Numbered from the stretch's first letter, positions 18,751 to 34,578 are shown. The stretch: 41,120 nt of DNA from Geodermatophilus nigrescens (GCF_900129495.1 NZ_FQVX01000008.1:1-41120), one strand, 5' to 3'. A program made the numbers and translations. The notes: a model not told the origin generated them from the sequence alone.

Positions 18751-18754
18751 GAGC

Positions 18755-19035
18755 GTGCCTCCCCGCTACACGAGGCGCGTGAACCACTCCAGCGGCCCCG
18801 CCCCGGGCCGCTGACCCAAGAGGAGCCCGCTCCCACCTGGCGCCGCCGAGGCGCTCAGGTCACCGGTTCGCGAGACGCCGGCCCGCCCCGGCCGGCGTCC
18901 CGCGACGTACCCGGCCCATCCGTGGGCCGGGGCGGTACCGGCGAGACGGGCCCTGTGAGCACACCGCTCACGGGGCCCTCGTCGTCTCCGGTCCCGGAGG
19001 GCGGCTCCTCCCGTGTGAACTGCAGAGGAGAGGCC
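18755..19035 (+). promoter_or_regulatory. Structured 5' leader of infC
   Basis: About 280 nt without a normal gene but with several hairpins: 18790-18798 with 18805-18813 (9 bp, perfect); 18910-18918 with 18923-18931 (9 bp, loop TCCG); and 18949-18960 with 18966-18977 (12 bp, one GU). The last is extended by GAGACG (18943-18948) with CGTCTC (18983-18988). A short frame runs from GTG 18755 to TGA 18814 (19 residues), and the first hairpin overlaps its end. The layout fits an attenuation or translational control leader, but I cannot name a known RNA family. Confidence 0.5.
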
Positions 19036-19617
19036 ATCACCGAGCCCCGTATCAACGACCGTATCCGCGTCCCCGAGGTCCGCCTGGTCGGACCGGAGGG
19101 CGAGCAGGTCGGCATCGTGCCGATCGGCGAGGCGCTGCGCCTGGCGCAGGACTCCGAGCTCGACCTCGTCGAGGTCGCGCCGATGGCCCGGCCGCCGGTC
19201 GTCAAGCTGATGGACTACGGGAAGTTCAAGTACGAGTCCGCCCAGAAGGCCCGCGAGGCCCGGCGGAACCAGGCGCTCACCGTCATCAAGGAGATGCGGC
19301 TGCGCCTGAAGATCGACCCGCACGACTACGAGACCAAGAAGGGCCACGTCGAGCGCTTCCTCAAGGCGGGCGACAAGGTCAAGATCACCGTGATGTTCCG
19401 CGGTCGCGAGCAGTCGCGCCCGGAGATGGGCTACCGCCTGCTGCAGCGGCTGGCCGGTGACGTGTCCGAACTGGGCGTCATCGAGTCCAACCCGAAGCAG
19501 GACGGCCGCAACATGGTCATGGTGATCGCCCCGCACCGGAACCAGGCCGCGACCGACGGCGCCCGCCGTCAGGCCAAGGCCGAGCGGGCCGCCGAGGGTC
19601 AGACCCCGACGGCCTGA
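19036..19617 (+). CDS. infC: Translation initiation factor IF-3 (ATC start)
   Basis: 193 residues. The N-terminal domain ([19 protein letters not shown]), the linker ([20 protein letters not shown]) and the C-terminal domain ([38 protein letters not shown]) are typical. No ATG, GTG or TTG suits the family N-terminus. The ATC at 19036 directly precedes ACC GAG CCC CGT and has GAGGAGAGG just upstream, so I take it as the start. Rare infC start codons (ATT, ATC, ATA) let IF3 repress its own translation in other bacteria. A longer frame from an upstream ATG covers the leader hairpins and is unlikely to be translated. Confidence 0.93.
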   Translation: MTEPRINDRIRVPEVRLVGPEGEQVGIVPIGEALRLAQDSELDLVEVAPMARPPVVKLMDYGKFKYESAQKAREARRNQALTVIKEMRLRLKIDPHDYETKKGHVERFLKAGDKVKITVMFRGREQSRPEMGYRLLQRLAGDVSELGVIESNPKQDGRNMVMVIAPHRNQAATDGARRQAKAERAAEGQTPTA

Positions 19618-19652
19618 CCGGCGCACCGCAGGACCGCACCACCGAGACGGCC

Positions 19653-19690
19653 GGCGCCGTCGCGGCAGCCCCGCGCTGCCGCGCGGCGCC
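19653..19690 (+). promoter_or_regulatory. Long hairpin between infC and rpmI
   Basis: Arms 19653-19659 plus 19661-19668 pair perfectly with 19676-19683 plus 19684-19690, giving 15 bp with one bulged T and a 7-nt loop. No T-tract follows. It stands 28 nt before rpmI, where bL20 binds the mRNA to repress rpmI-rplT in other bacteria. It may be such a site, an attenuator or a processing site. Confidence 0.55.
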
Positions 19691-19717
19691 GACACCCACG
19701 AACAGGACGACGAGGAC

Positions 19718-19912
19718 ATGCCGAAGCAGAAGACCCACAAGGGCACCGCCAAGCGGGTGCGCGTGACGGGCACCGGCAAGATCATGCGCGAGCAGGCCAA
19801 CAACCAGCACAAGTTCGAGCACAAGTCCTCGCGGCGCAAGCGCCGGCTGGAGAAGGACCAGGTCCTGAGCCCCGCCGACACCAAGGCCGTCAAGAAGCTG
19901 CTGGGCATCTGA
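19718..19912 (+). CDS. rpmI: 50S ribosomal protein bL35
   Basis: 64 residues, the usual length for bL35. The sequence [20 protein letters not shown] and the basic stretch [14 protein letters not shown] are diagnostic, ending KKLLGI. It is part of the 50S subunit and lies between infC and rplT as in most bacteria. The GAGG 3 nt before the ATG is close for a Shine-Dalgarno site, so translation may depend partly on coupling or on the hairpin upstream. Confidence 0.98.
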   Translation: MPKQKTHKGTAKRVRVTGTGKIMREQANNQHKFEHKSSRRKRRLEKDQVLSPADTKAVKKLLGI

Positions 19913-19947
19913 GCCCCCGCCTCCCGTAACGAACAAGGAGTACTCAC

Positions 19948-20334
19948 GTGGCACGCGTGAAGCGGGCGGTCAACGCCCAGAAGAAGCGCCGGACGACCCT
20001 CGAGGCCGCCAGCGGCTACCGCGGTCAGCGTTCGCGCCTGTACCGCAAGGCCAAGGAGCAGATCCTCCACTCGGCCACCTACAACTACCGCGACCGCAAG
20101 GTGCGCAAGGGTGACTTCCGCAAGCTGTGGATTACCCGCATCAACGCCGCCGCGCGTCAGAACGACATGACCTACAACCGGTTCATGCAGGGCCTCAAGC
20201 TGGCCGGCATCGAGCTCGACCGCCGCGTGCTCGCCGAGCTCGCGGTCAACGAGCCGACCGCCTTCGCCGCGCTGGTGGAGACCGCCCGCGCCGCCGTCGC
20301 CGCCGCTCCGGCCGGTGGCGAGCAGGCCGCCTGA
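19948..20334 (+). CDS. rplT: 50S ribosomal protein bL20
   Basis: 128 residues with a GTG start at 19948 and AAGGAG 7 nt upstream. Typical motifs are [52 protein letters not shown] and [20 protein letters not shown]. It binds 23S rRNA early in 50S assembly and represses rpmI-rplT in other bacteria. The C-terminus is a short Ala-rich tail. A terminator-like hairpin follows 13 bp after the stop. Confidence 0.98.
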   Translation: MARVKRAVNAQKKRRTTLEAASGYRGQRSRLYRKAKEQILHSATYNYRDRKVRKGDFRKLWITRINAAARQNDMTYNRFMQGLKLAGIELDRRVLAELAVNEPTAFAALVETARAAVAAAPAGGEQAA

Positions 20335-20347
20335 CGTTCCGCCTCCC

Positions 20348-20392
20348 GACGCCGCCGGCGTCCGGTCCCCCGGGGCCGGCGCCGGCGGCGTC
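20348..20392 (+). terminator. Terminator hairpin after rplT
   Basis: Perfect 13-bp arms (20348-20360 and 20380-20392) enclose a 19-nt GC-rich loop that can itself pair. It follows the rplT stop and precedes the methyltransferase start at 20432. No T-tract. Confidence 0.7.
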
Positions 20393-20431
20393 GGTGTGTC
20401 CGGGGTCCGTGCGACAGGGGAGGACGACGAC

Positions 20432-21232
20432 GTGAGCGAGCTGCTGACCGAGCGCTCCGGGCGGGTTGCCGCCGCGCGGAAGCTCACCCGCCGGGCCGGC
20501 CGCGACGAGGCCGGCGCCTTCCTCGCCGAGGGCCGGCAGGCCGTGAGCGAGGCGCTCGCGCTGGCCGTGTCCGACCCGGACGCCGTCCGCGAGGTCTTCG
20601 CCACCGAGGCCGCCGCGGCCGCGCACCGCGACCTGCTCGCCGGCACCGCCGTCCCCGTCCGGCTGGTCACCGAGAGGGCCGCGGCGTCGCTGTCGGAGAC
20701 CGTGACGCCGCAGGGCCTGGTCGCCGTCTGCGCCCTGCGCGACCTGCCCGCCGGGCGGCTCGCCGCCGACCCGCCGGCGCTGGCGGTGGCCCTCGCCGGC
20801 CTCGCCGACCCGGGCAACGCCGGCACCGTGCTGCGCACCGCCGACGCCTGCGGCGCGGGCGCGGTGGTCTTCGGCGCGGGGTCCGCCGACCCCTACGGCG
20901 GCAAGGCCGTGCGGTCCAGCGCGGGCAGCCTGTTCCACCTCGACGTCGTCCGGGGCGCGCCGTTGGAGCCGCTGGTCGGCGACCTGCGGGCCCGCGGGAT
21001 CACCGTGCTCGCCGCCGACGGCGGGGGGGAGGCCTCCCTCGACGGGCTGGGCGACGTCCTCGCCGGGCCGGTGCTGTGGCTGTTCGGCAACGAGGCGCGC
21101 GGCGTGCCGCCGGAGCTGGCCGCGGCCGCCGACGCCCGGGTGCGGATCCCGATGCGCGGCCGCGCCGAGAGCCTCAACCTGGCCGCCGCCGCGGCCATTT
21201 GCCTCTACGCCACACAGCTCGCCCAGGGCTGA
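20432..21232 (+). CDS. SpoU/TrmH family RNA 2'-O-ribose methyltransferase
   Basis: 266 residues. The N-terminal substrate-binding domain is at ~10-100 (GRVAAARKLTRRAGRDEAGA, FLAEGRQAVSEALA). The knotted SpoU SAM-dependent methyltransferase domain covers ~110-266, with its three motifs: GLADPGNAGTVLRTADACGA, LWLFGNEARGVPPEL and RIPMRGRAESLNLAAAAA. It should methylate a ribose in rRNA or tRNA; this position after rplT is common in actinobacteria, often annotated as a 23S rRNA methyltransferase. The GTG at 20432 has GGGGAGG about 9 nt upstream. Confidence 0.92.
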   Translation: MSELLTERSGRVAAARKLTRRAGRDEAGAFLAEGRQAVSEALALAVSDPDAVREVFATEAAAAAHRDLLAGTAVPVRLVTERAAASLSETVTPQGLVAVCALRDLPAGRLAADPPALAVALAGLADPGNAGTVLRTADACGAGAVVFGAGSADPYGGKAVRSSAGSLFHLDVVRGAPLEPLVGDLRARGITVLAADGGGEASLDGLGDVLAGPVLWLFGNEARGVPPELAAAADARVRIPMRGRAESLNLAAAAAICLYATQLAQG

Positions 21233-21244
21233 CAGGCTGCCCGG

Positions 21245-21883
21245 GTGGACGACGACGCGGCCAAGGCGACCCTCCTGCGTTACCTGACCTCCGCCCGCGA
21301 GGCGCTGCTCTGGAAGCTCGACGGGCTCTCGGAGTACGACGTGCGCCGGCCGCTGACGCCCACCGGCACCAACCTGCTCGGCCTGGTGAAGCACCTCGCC
21401 TGCGTGGAGGCCGGCTACCTGGGCGGCGTGCTGGGCCGGCCGTTCCCCGAGCCGATGGTCTGGGACGACCCCGGCGCGGGGGACGACGACGACCTGTGGG
21501 TGCGCGCCGACGAGTCCCGCGCCGACGTCCTCGCGCTCTCCGCCCGGGTGGCCGCGCACGCGGAGGCCACCGTCGCCGCGCTCCCGCTGGACGCCACCGG
21601 CGAGGTGCCGTGGTGGCCCGAGGAACGCCGCCACCCCACGCTGCACGCGCTGCTGGTCCACGTGCTGGCCGAGGTGGCGCGGCACGCCGGCCACGCCGAC
21701 GTGCTGCGCGAGGGCCTCGACGGCGCGGCCGGCCTGCGCCGGGACAACGGCAACCTCACCCGCGACGGCGACGCCGCCCGGGCCGCCTACGTCGCGACGG
21801 TCGAGGAGGCCGCGACGGCCTTCCGGGAACCCGGGGTCAGCAGAGCCGGGGTCAGGCCGGCTCGAGCTCGGCGTACGGGGTGA
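21245..21883 (+). CDS. DinB superfamily protein (DUF664 type)
   Basis: 212 residues with a GTG start 12 bp after the methyltransferase stop. The pattern LLRYLTSAREALLWKLDGLS, RRPLTPTGTNLLGLVKHLAC and LLVHVLAEVARHAGHADVLR is that of DUF664. Three histidines (KHLAC, VHVLAE, RHAGHAD) probably bind a metal, as in mycothiol- or bacillithiol-dependent DinB enzymes; the substrate is unknown. Its last 32 bp overlap the end of the convergent exchanger gene, and the final ~12 residues (Arg-rich) look like a read-through tail. Confidence 0.88.
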   Translation: MDDDAAKATLLRYLTSAREALLWKLDGLSEYDVRRPLTPTGTNLLGLVKHLACVEAGYLGGVLGRPFPEPMVWDDPGAGDDDDLWVRADESRADVLALSARVAAHAEATVAALPLDATGEVPWWPEERRHPTLHALLVHVLAEVARHAGHADVLREGLDGAAGLRRDNGNLTRDGDAARAAYVATVEEAATAFREPGVSRAGVRPARARRTG

Positions 21884-23186
21884 CCGTGCCGTCGCGCGCG
21901 AGCCGGCGGGTGGTGCGGGCGCGCAGCGCGAAGCGGGCCAGCGCGAGCACGACGTAGACGCCGGAGAGCACGAGGACCAGCACCCGGTCGGTGTCGGCGG
22001 GCAGCAGGATGCTGCCGGCGAACTGCACGGCGAAGAGCACGAACAGCGTCGCCGCGCCGCCGGCGGTCAGCCGCAGGCCGACCAGCAGCGAGACGGCGAA
22101 CAGCGACTGGGCGGCGGTGAGCAGCAGCTCGGTGCGCTGCTGGGTGTCCAGCGGAAGGCCGGAGAACGACGTCGAGCTCAGCGCGAAGACGACCGGGATC
22201 GTGCCCACGAGCAGCGTCCACTGGTTGACCTTGCTCGACAGCAGGGTGCCGAGGGAGTCCGAGGCGCGCAGCCGCGCGGCGTAGAGGCAGGCGACGATGA
22301 GCTCGGGCGCCTCGCTGGCCAGCGGCGCCACCCACTGCACGAGCAGGAACTCGTCGACGCCGAGCGTCGTGCCGGTCTCCACCAGCGACTCGGCGAAGTG
22401 CTCGGCGCAGGCGAGGATCACCAGCGCCGCGACGGCGAACACGCCGCCCACCCAGGCGCGCCGCCGGCGCTGCGGCTGCTCGCCCATCCAGCGCGAGGTG
22501 CCGATCAGGTCGGGGTCCTCGGCCGGGGCCTGCGCGAGCCGGCGGGCGTAGAGCACGAAGACCGTCACCAGCACGACGGCGTCGACGATCGTGAGGCTCG
22601 TCCGCAGCGGCAGGTGCAGCGAGTACAGGGTCGCGATGCCGAGGAAGACGACCTCGGGCGACATCGCCGGCGACAGCCGGACCTCGCCGCGGGGCACGTC
22701 CCGGGCGGCGGGGTCACCGGCCGCGCGGCGGCGGGCGACCACGACCGCGGCGACCAGCACCACCAGCGGCCAGCCGACGCCGACCAGCACCCGGTTGGCG
22801 CCGGTCATGTTGGCCAGCGCCAGCGCGCAGGCGTCCTCGCCGCCGTCCGGGGGGGTGCAGGAGCCGATCTCGCCCACCGTCGTCCCGGCCGTCCAGGTGA
22901 AGACGAAGTCGACGGCGTACTCCGGCAGCACGGCCAGCAGCGCGAGCAGGGCCAGCGCGAGGCCGGCGCTGATGTCGACCTGCGCGGCCTCGGCGGCCCA
23001 CGACAGCAGGAACGCCGCGCCGACGATCGCCGTCCCGTAGAGCAGGGCCTGCAGCGGCGGTGCCAGGTCCGGGGCGGGCAGGCCGAGGTACGCCGCCGCC
23101 CCGAGGTACGTGCCCGGCAGCGCCACCAGCGCCGCCGCCAGGAGGGGGGTGGGCGGGCGGCGCGGGGGAGCGGGCACGCGCGCCAT
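21852..23186 (-). CDS. Sodium/calcium exchanger family cation antiporter (CaCA)
   Basis: 444 residues with about 11 hydrophobic helices. It has two inverted Na_Ca_ex repeats. The first includes LLAVLPEYAVDFVFTWTAG and ALANMTGANRVLVGVGWPLV; the second APLASEAPELIVACLYAARL, then LSSKVNQWTLLVGTIPVVFA. The acidic residues in PEYAVD and SEAPEL occupy the usual ion-binding positions. A cytoplasmic loop (~215-245, RRLAQAPAEDPDLIGTSRW) separates the halves. The protein should exchange Ca2+ or another cation for Na+ or H+. The ATG at 23186 lacks a strong Shine-Dalgarno site, with a terminator hairpin just upstream. Confidence 0.9.
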   Translation of the reverse strand: MARVPAPPRRPPTPLLAAALVALPGTYLGAAAYLGLPAPDLAPPLQALLYGTAIVGAAFLLSWAAEAAQVDISAGLALALLALLAVLPEYAVDFVFTWTAGTTVGEIGSCTPPDGGEDACALALANMTGANRVLVGVGWPLVVLVAAVVVARRRAAGDPAARDVPRGEVRLSPAMSPEVVFLGIATLYSLHLPLRTSLTIVDAVVLVTVFVLYARRLAQAPAEDPDLIGTSRWMGEQPQRRRRAWVGGVFAVAALVILACAEHFAESLVETGTTLGVDEFLLVQWVAPLASEAPELIVACLYAARLRASDSLGTLLSSKVNQWTLLVGTIPVVFALSSTSFSGLPLDTQQRTELLLTAAQSLFAVSLLVGLRLTAGGAATLFVLFAVQFAGSILLPADTDRVLVLVLSGVYVVLALARFALRARTTRRLARDGTVTPYAELEPA

Positions 23187-23196
23187 CCAAACGCGC

Positions 23197-23230
23197 GGAG
23201 GGGGACGGCGCGACCGCGCCGTCCCCCTCC
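23197..23230 (-). terminator. Terminator hairpin after the EAL-GGDEF gene
   Basis: Perfect 16-nt arms (23197-23212 and 23215-23230) separated by only 2 nt. It stands between the stop at 23259 and the exchanger start at 23186, both on the minus strand. A short TTT follows on that strand. It should end the upstream transcript and leave little room for an exchanger promoter. Confidence 0.75.
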
Positions 23231-23258
23231 GTCCCGTGCCCGGCCGGACCCTCCCCGG

Positions 23259-27744
<4,486 letters not shown>

Positions 27745-27745
<1 letters not shown>

Positions 27746-30222
27746 TGCGGGTCCCCGTCGGCTGGCTGGCCGAGTACGTCGACGTCCCCGCCGGGACGAC
27801 CGTCGAGGAGCTCGACGCCGCCTTCGTCCGGCTGGGCCTCGAGGTCGAGGAGGTCCACACCCCGGCCGAGGTCACCGGCCCGCTGGTGGTCGGCCGGGTG
27901 CTGGGGATCGAGGAGCTCACGGGCTTCAAGAAGCCGATCCGCTGGTGCCAGGTCGACGTCGGGGAGGCGCAGCCGCGCGGCATCGTCTGCGGCGCCCGGA
28001 ACTTCGCCGTCGGCGACACCGTCGTCGTCGCGCTGCCCGGCGCGGTGCTGCCCGGCGGGTTCGCTATCGCCGCGCGGAAGACCTACGACCACGTGTCCGA
28101 CGGGATGATCTGCTCGGTCCGCGAGCTCGGCATCGGCGAGGACCACGCCGGGATCCTCGTGCTCGGCGACGGGTTCGAGCCCGGCGCCGACGCCCGCCCG
28201 GTCGTGGGCCTCGACGACGTCGTCGTCGAGCTGGCCGTCACCCCCGACCGCGGCTACTGCCTGTCCATGCGCGGCATCGCCCGCGAGATGGGCACCGGCC
28301 TCGCGGTCGGCTGGCGGGACCCGGGCGCCGCCGAGGACCCGAGCTGGTCCGGCGAGGCGGCGTGGGACGTCACCGTCGCCGACGCCGAGCGCTGCGACCG
28401 GTTCTCGATGGTCGCGCTGGAGGGCCTCGACCCGACCGCGCCCAGCCCCTGGTGGATGCGCCGCCGGCTGGCCCAGTCCGGCATCCGGTCGATCTCGCTG
28501 GCCGTCGACGTCACCAACTACGTGATGCTCGAGCTCGGCCAGCCGATGCACGCCTTCGACCGCGCCGCGGTGACCGGCCCGATCGTCGTCCGCCGGGCCC
28601 GCGAGGGCGAGCGGCTGACCACCCTCGACGGCGCCGACCGCGTGCTGTCCGACGACGACCTGCTCATCACCGACGACACCGGCCCGATCGGGCTGGCCGC
28701 GGTCATGGGCGGGGCGTCCACCGAGATCGGTGACGGCACGACGGACGTCCTGCTGGAGGCCGCGCACTGGGAGCCGACCGGGGTGGCCCGCACCGCCCGC
28801 CGGCACCGGCTGCCCAGCGAGGCGGCCCGCCGCTTCGAGCGCGGCGTCGACCCGGAGATGACCGTCGTCGCGCTCGCCCGCGCGGCGGCGCTGCTCGCCG
28901 AGTACGGCGGCGCCCGCGTCGTCGGCGCGCCGGTCGACGTCGACACCCGCCGCTCGCGCCCGTCCATCGCGCTGGCCGCCGACCGGCCCGGCCGGGTCTC
29001 CGGCGTGCCCTACCCGCCGGAGCAGGTGGTCGAGCTGCTCGGCGCCGTCGGCTGCGCCGTCGAGGCCGACGGGGACCGGCTCACCGTCACCCCGCCGTCC
29101 TGGCGCCCCGACCTCACCGACCCGGCCGACCTGGTCGAGGAGGTCGTCCGCCTCGCCGGCTACGACGACGTCCCCTCCGTGCTGCCCACCGCCCCGCCCG
29201 GGCGCGGGCTGACCGAGACCCAGCGCCGCCGCCGCGCGATCGGCCGGGCGCTGGCCGAGGCCGGCCACGTCGAGGCGCCGGCCTATCCGTTCCTCGCGCC
29301 GTCGGTGTTCGACGCCCTCGGCCTGGACGCCGACGACGAGCGGCGCGCCGTGGTCCTCGTGCGCAACCCGCTGTCGGAGGAGGAGCCGGCGCTGCGCACC
29401 ACGCTGCTGCCGGGCCTGCTCGCCACCCTGGCCCGCAACCTGGCCCGCGGGCAGCGCGACCTCGCCCTGTTCGAGCACGGCGCGGTCTTCCGCGGCGGCG
29501 ACCGCACCCCCGCGCCGCTGCCCGGCGTCGACGCCCGGCCCGACGACGAGACGCTCGCCGCGCTGATGGGCGCGGTGCCCGAGCAGCCGTGGCACGTCGC
29601 CGTCGCCCTCGCCGGCCAGCGCGAGCCGCGCGGCTGGTGGGGCCCGGGCCGCCCGGCCGGCTGGGCCGACGCCGTGCAGGCCGCGCGCGTGGTGGCCGCG
29701 GCCGCGGGCGTGGAGCTGTTCGTCCGCCCCGGCGAGCGGGCGCCCTGGCACCCGGGCCGCTGCGCCGAGCTGGTCGTGCGCGTCGGCGACGACGACGTCG
29801 TGGCCGGGTACGCCGGCGAGCTGCACCCGCGGGTGTGCGCGGCGCTGGACCTGCCCGCCCGCACGTCGGTGATGGAGCTCGACGTCGATGCGCTGCCGGC
29901 CCGGCCGGTGCCCGTCGGCCCGCGGATCTCCGCCTTCCCGCCGGTGTTCCTCGACCTCGCCTTCGTCGTGCCCGACGAGGTCACCGCCTCGCACGTCGAG
30001 TCGCTGGTGCGCGGGGGAGCGGGCGAGCTGTTCGAGGCGGTGCGCCTGTTCGACGTCTACTCCGGCCCGCCGGTGCCGGCCGGGTCGCGCTCGCTGGCGT
30101 ACTCGCTGGTGCTGCGCGCGCCCGACCGCACGCTCACCGCGGCCGACGTCGCCCAGGTGCGCGAGGGCATCCTCGCCGTCGTCGCCATGCAGGGGATCAC
30201 CCTGCGCAGTGGTGATGCCTGA
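27745..30222 (+). CDS. pheT: Phenylalanine--tRNA ligase beta subunit
   Basis: 825 residues, starting at an ATG that overlaps the pheS stop (TGATG). Domains in order: N-terminal tRNA-binding OB fold (~40-150, VVGRVLGIEELTGFKKPIRW); B3/B4 editing domain (~210-400, RRRLAQSGIRSISLAVDVTN; YVMLELGQPMHAFD); B5 domain (~405-475); catalytic-like core (~485-710); and anticodon-binding FDX domain at the end (ISAFPPVFLDLAFVVPDEVT; LFDVYSGPPVPAGSRSLAYS). All domains appear complete, and the length is normal. Confidence 0.96.
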
Positions 30223-31021
30223 CCTCTCCGGGCTGGTCGCGCTCGTCACCGGGGCGTCCGCGGGCATCGGCCGGCACCTCGCCGAGGGGCTGGCCGCCCG
30301 CGGCGCCGCCGTCGCCGGCCTCGCCCGCGGCGGGGAGCGGCTGCGGGCGGCGATGGACGACGTCGCCGCGGCCACCGGGGCGCGCACGCTGGCCGTGCCC
30401 GCCGACGTCACCGACGCCGCCGCGGTCGACGCCGCCGTCGCCCGGGTGACCCCGGAGCTGGGACCGGTCGGCCTGCTGGTCAACAACGCGGGCGCGATCG
30501 ACGCCGCCGAGGTGCCGCTGTGGGAGGCCGACCCCGAGCAGTGGTGGTCGGTGGTGGAGAGCCAGGTGCGCGGGCCGTTCCTCCTCGCCCGCGCCGTGCT
30601 GCCGGGGATGCTCGCGGCCGGCGGCGGGCGCATGGTCGGGCTGGCCAGCGGCCTGGGCACCCGCGGCGACGCGCGCTACAGCGCCTACTCGGCCGGCAAG
30701 TCCGCGCAGATGCGGATCACCGAGGCGATCGGGCTGGCCGGCGCCGGGCACGGCGTGCGCGCGTTCGACGTGGCGCCGGGCGTCGTCGACACCGCGATGA
30801 CCCGCGCCATGCCGATGCACGCCGGCCGCACCGAGTGGACCCGGCCCGCCGACGTCGTCGACCTCGTCGTGGCCATCGCCGCCGGGGAGCTCGACGCGTG
30901 GTCGGGGCGCTTCCTGCGCGCCGGCGCCGACACCCTGGACGCCCTGCGCGCCACCACCCCGGCCGGCGACGCCCGCCGGCTGCGGCTGCTCCCGTACGGC
31001 GACGCCGACCCCCTGGCCTGA
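30215..31021 (+). CDS. Short-chain dehydrogenase/reductase
   Basis: 268 residues of a classical SDR. The cofactor motif is TGASAGIG near residue 13, then NNAG at ~90. The catalytic Ser is in GLASGLG and the Tyr-Lys pair in YSAGK (~155). It likely reduces or oxidises a hydroxyl or keto group with NAD(P)H; the substrate is unknown. The ATG at 30215 overlaps the pheT stop by 8 bp (a GTG one codon earlier is possible), so it is probably co-transcribed with pheST, an uncommon partner. The gene is followed by the repeat array. Confidence 0.9.
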   Translation: MPDLSGLVALVTGASAGIGRHLAEGLAARGAAVAGLARGGERLRAAMDDVAAATGARTLAVPADVTDAAAVDAAVARVTPELGPVGLLVNNAGAIDAAEVPLWEADPEQWWSVVESQVRGPFLLARAVLPGMLAAGGGRMVGLASGLGTRGDARYSAYSAGKSAQMRITEAIGLAGAGHGVRAFDVAPGVVDTAMTRAMPMHAGRTEWTRPADVVDLVVAIAAGELDAWSGRFLRAGADTLDALRATTPAGDARRLRLLPYGDADPLA

Positions 31022-31049
31022 CCCTGCGCCTGTTCCTCCGCGGCGGCCC

Positions 31050-31310
31050 GTGCTCTGCCCACCCCCACGGGGCAGTGCTCGAGGACTCCGCCTGCGGGTG
31101 CTCGTGCTCTGCCCACCCCCACGGGGCAGTGCTCGAGGACTCCGCCTGCGGGTGCTCGTGCTCTGCCCACCCCCGCGGGGCAGTGCTCGAGGACTCTCCC
31201 CGCGGGTGCTCGTGCTCTGCCCACACCGGCGGGGCAGAGCACGACCCGGCTCGGGACGCCGTGCGTCCTCCGGGGAGGTCGTGCTCTGCACACCACCGCG
31301 TGCAGAGCAC
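31050..31310. repeat. Intergenic array of palindromic repeats, 54-bp period
   Basis: Units begin with GTGCTCTGC at 31050, 31104, 31158, 31212 and 31281. The first four are spaced exactly 54 bp apart; the first three are nearly identical over the full unit. Units four and five form perfect 11-bp inverted repeats (31212-31222 with 31232-31242, and 31281-31291 with 31300-31310). In units one to three the 3' arm is altered to ..GGGGCAGTGCTC. The array fills the 360-bp gap between the SDR stop and argC. Long frames through it exist because 54 is divisible by three, and they are not genes. I see no protein-coding or RNA gene in this gap. Confidence 0.9.
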
Positions 31311-31342
31311 GACCGTGCCGGGCACGGGGACCCGACCCCGGC

Positions 31343-33580
<2,238 letters not shown>

Positions 33581-33584
<4 letters not shown>

Positions 33585-34578
33585 GCACCGCACAGGACCC
33601 GAGCCCGCCCGACGTCCGGGTCGACGAGCAGCCCCCGCCGCCGCGCCGCCGCATCGGCACCACCCGGGTGATGCGCACCTACGACCCGGAGGGCGACGCC
33701 CGCAAGGTCGCCGTCCTCACCGGGGCGCTGCCGTGGCTGCGCGAGTTCCACGGCAACGTGGTGGTGATCAAGTACGGCGGCCACGCGATGGTCGACGAGG
33801 AGTGCCGCCGCGCCTTCGCCGAGGACATGGTGTTCCTGCGGACCTGCGGCATCCTGCCCGTCGTCGTCCACGGCGGCGGCCCGCAGATCACCGGGATGCT
33901 GTCCCGGCTCGGCATCGCGAGCGAGTTCCGCGGCGGCCTGCGGGTGACCACCCCGGAGACCGTCGAGGTGGTCCGCATGGTGCTCACCGGCCAGGTCGGC
34001 CCGGAGGTCGTGGGGCTGATCAACTCCCACGGCCCGCTCGCGGTCGGCCTGTCCGGGGAGGACGGCGGGCTGTTCACCGCCGAGAGGACGACGGCCGTCG
34101 TCGATGGCGAGCCGGTCGACGTCGGCCTGGTGGGCGACGTCGCCGCGGTCGACCCGGCACCGGTCACCGCGCTGCTGGCCGCCGGCAAGATCCCGGTGGT
34201 GGCCACGGTGGCCCCCGACCGCGACGGCGTGGTGCACAACGTCAACGCCGACACCGCCGCGGCGGCGCTCGCCGTCGCGCTGGGCGCGGTGAAGCTCGTC
34301 GTCCTCACCGACGTCGAGGGCCTCTACGCCGACTGGCCCGACCGCGACTCGCTCGTGCAGCAGATCGACGCCGCCGAGCTCGCGGAGATCCTCCCGGACC
34401 TCGACGCCGGGATGATCCCGAAGATGGCCGCCTGCCTGCGGGCGGTCGAGGGCGGGCTGAAGCGGGCGACCGTCGTCGACGGCCGCACCCCGCACGCCCT
34501 GCTGCTGGAGATGTTCACCACCGAGGGCACCGGGACGATGGTCGTCCCCGCCCACAGCCTGAGCGGAGAGGAGCCGGC

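Noticed and set aside
18749..18814. Leader peptide of infC starting at ATG 18749
   Set aside because: This ATG overlaps the proposed -10 box and would not be transcribed; only the in-frame GTG at 18755 remains possible.
31050..31310. CRISPR-like array
   Set aside because: The repeats are contiguous without unique spacers, and no cas gene is present.
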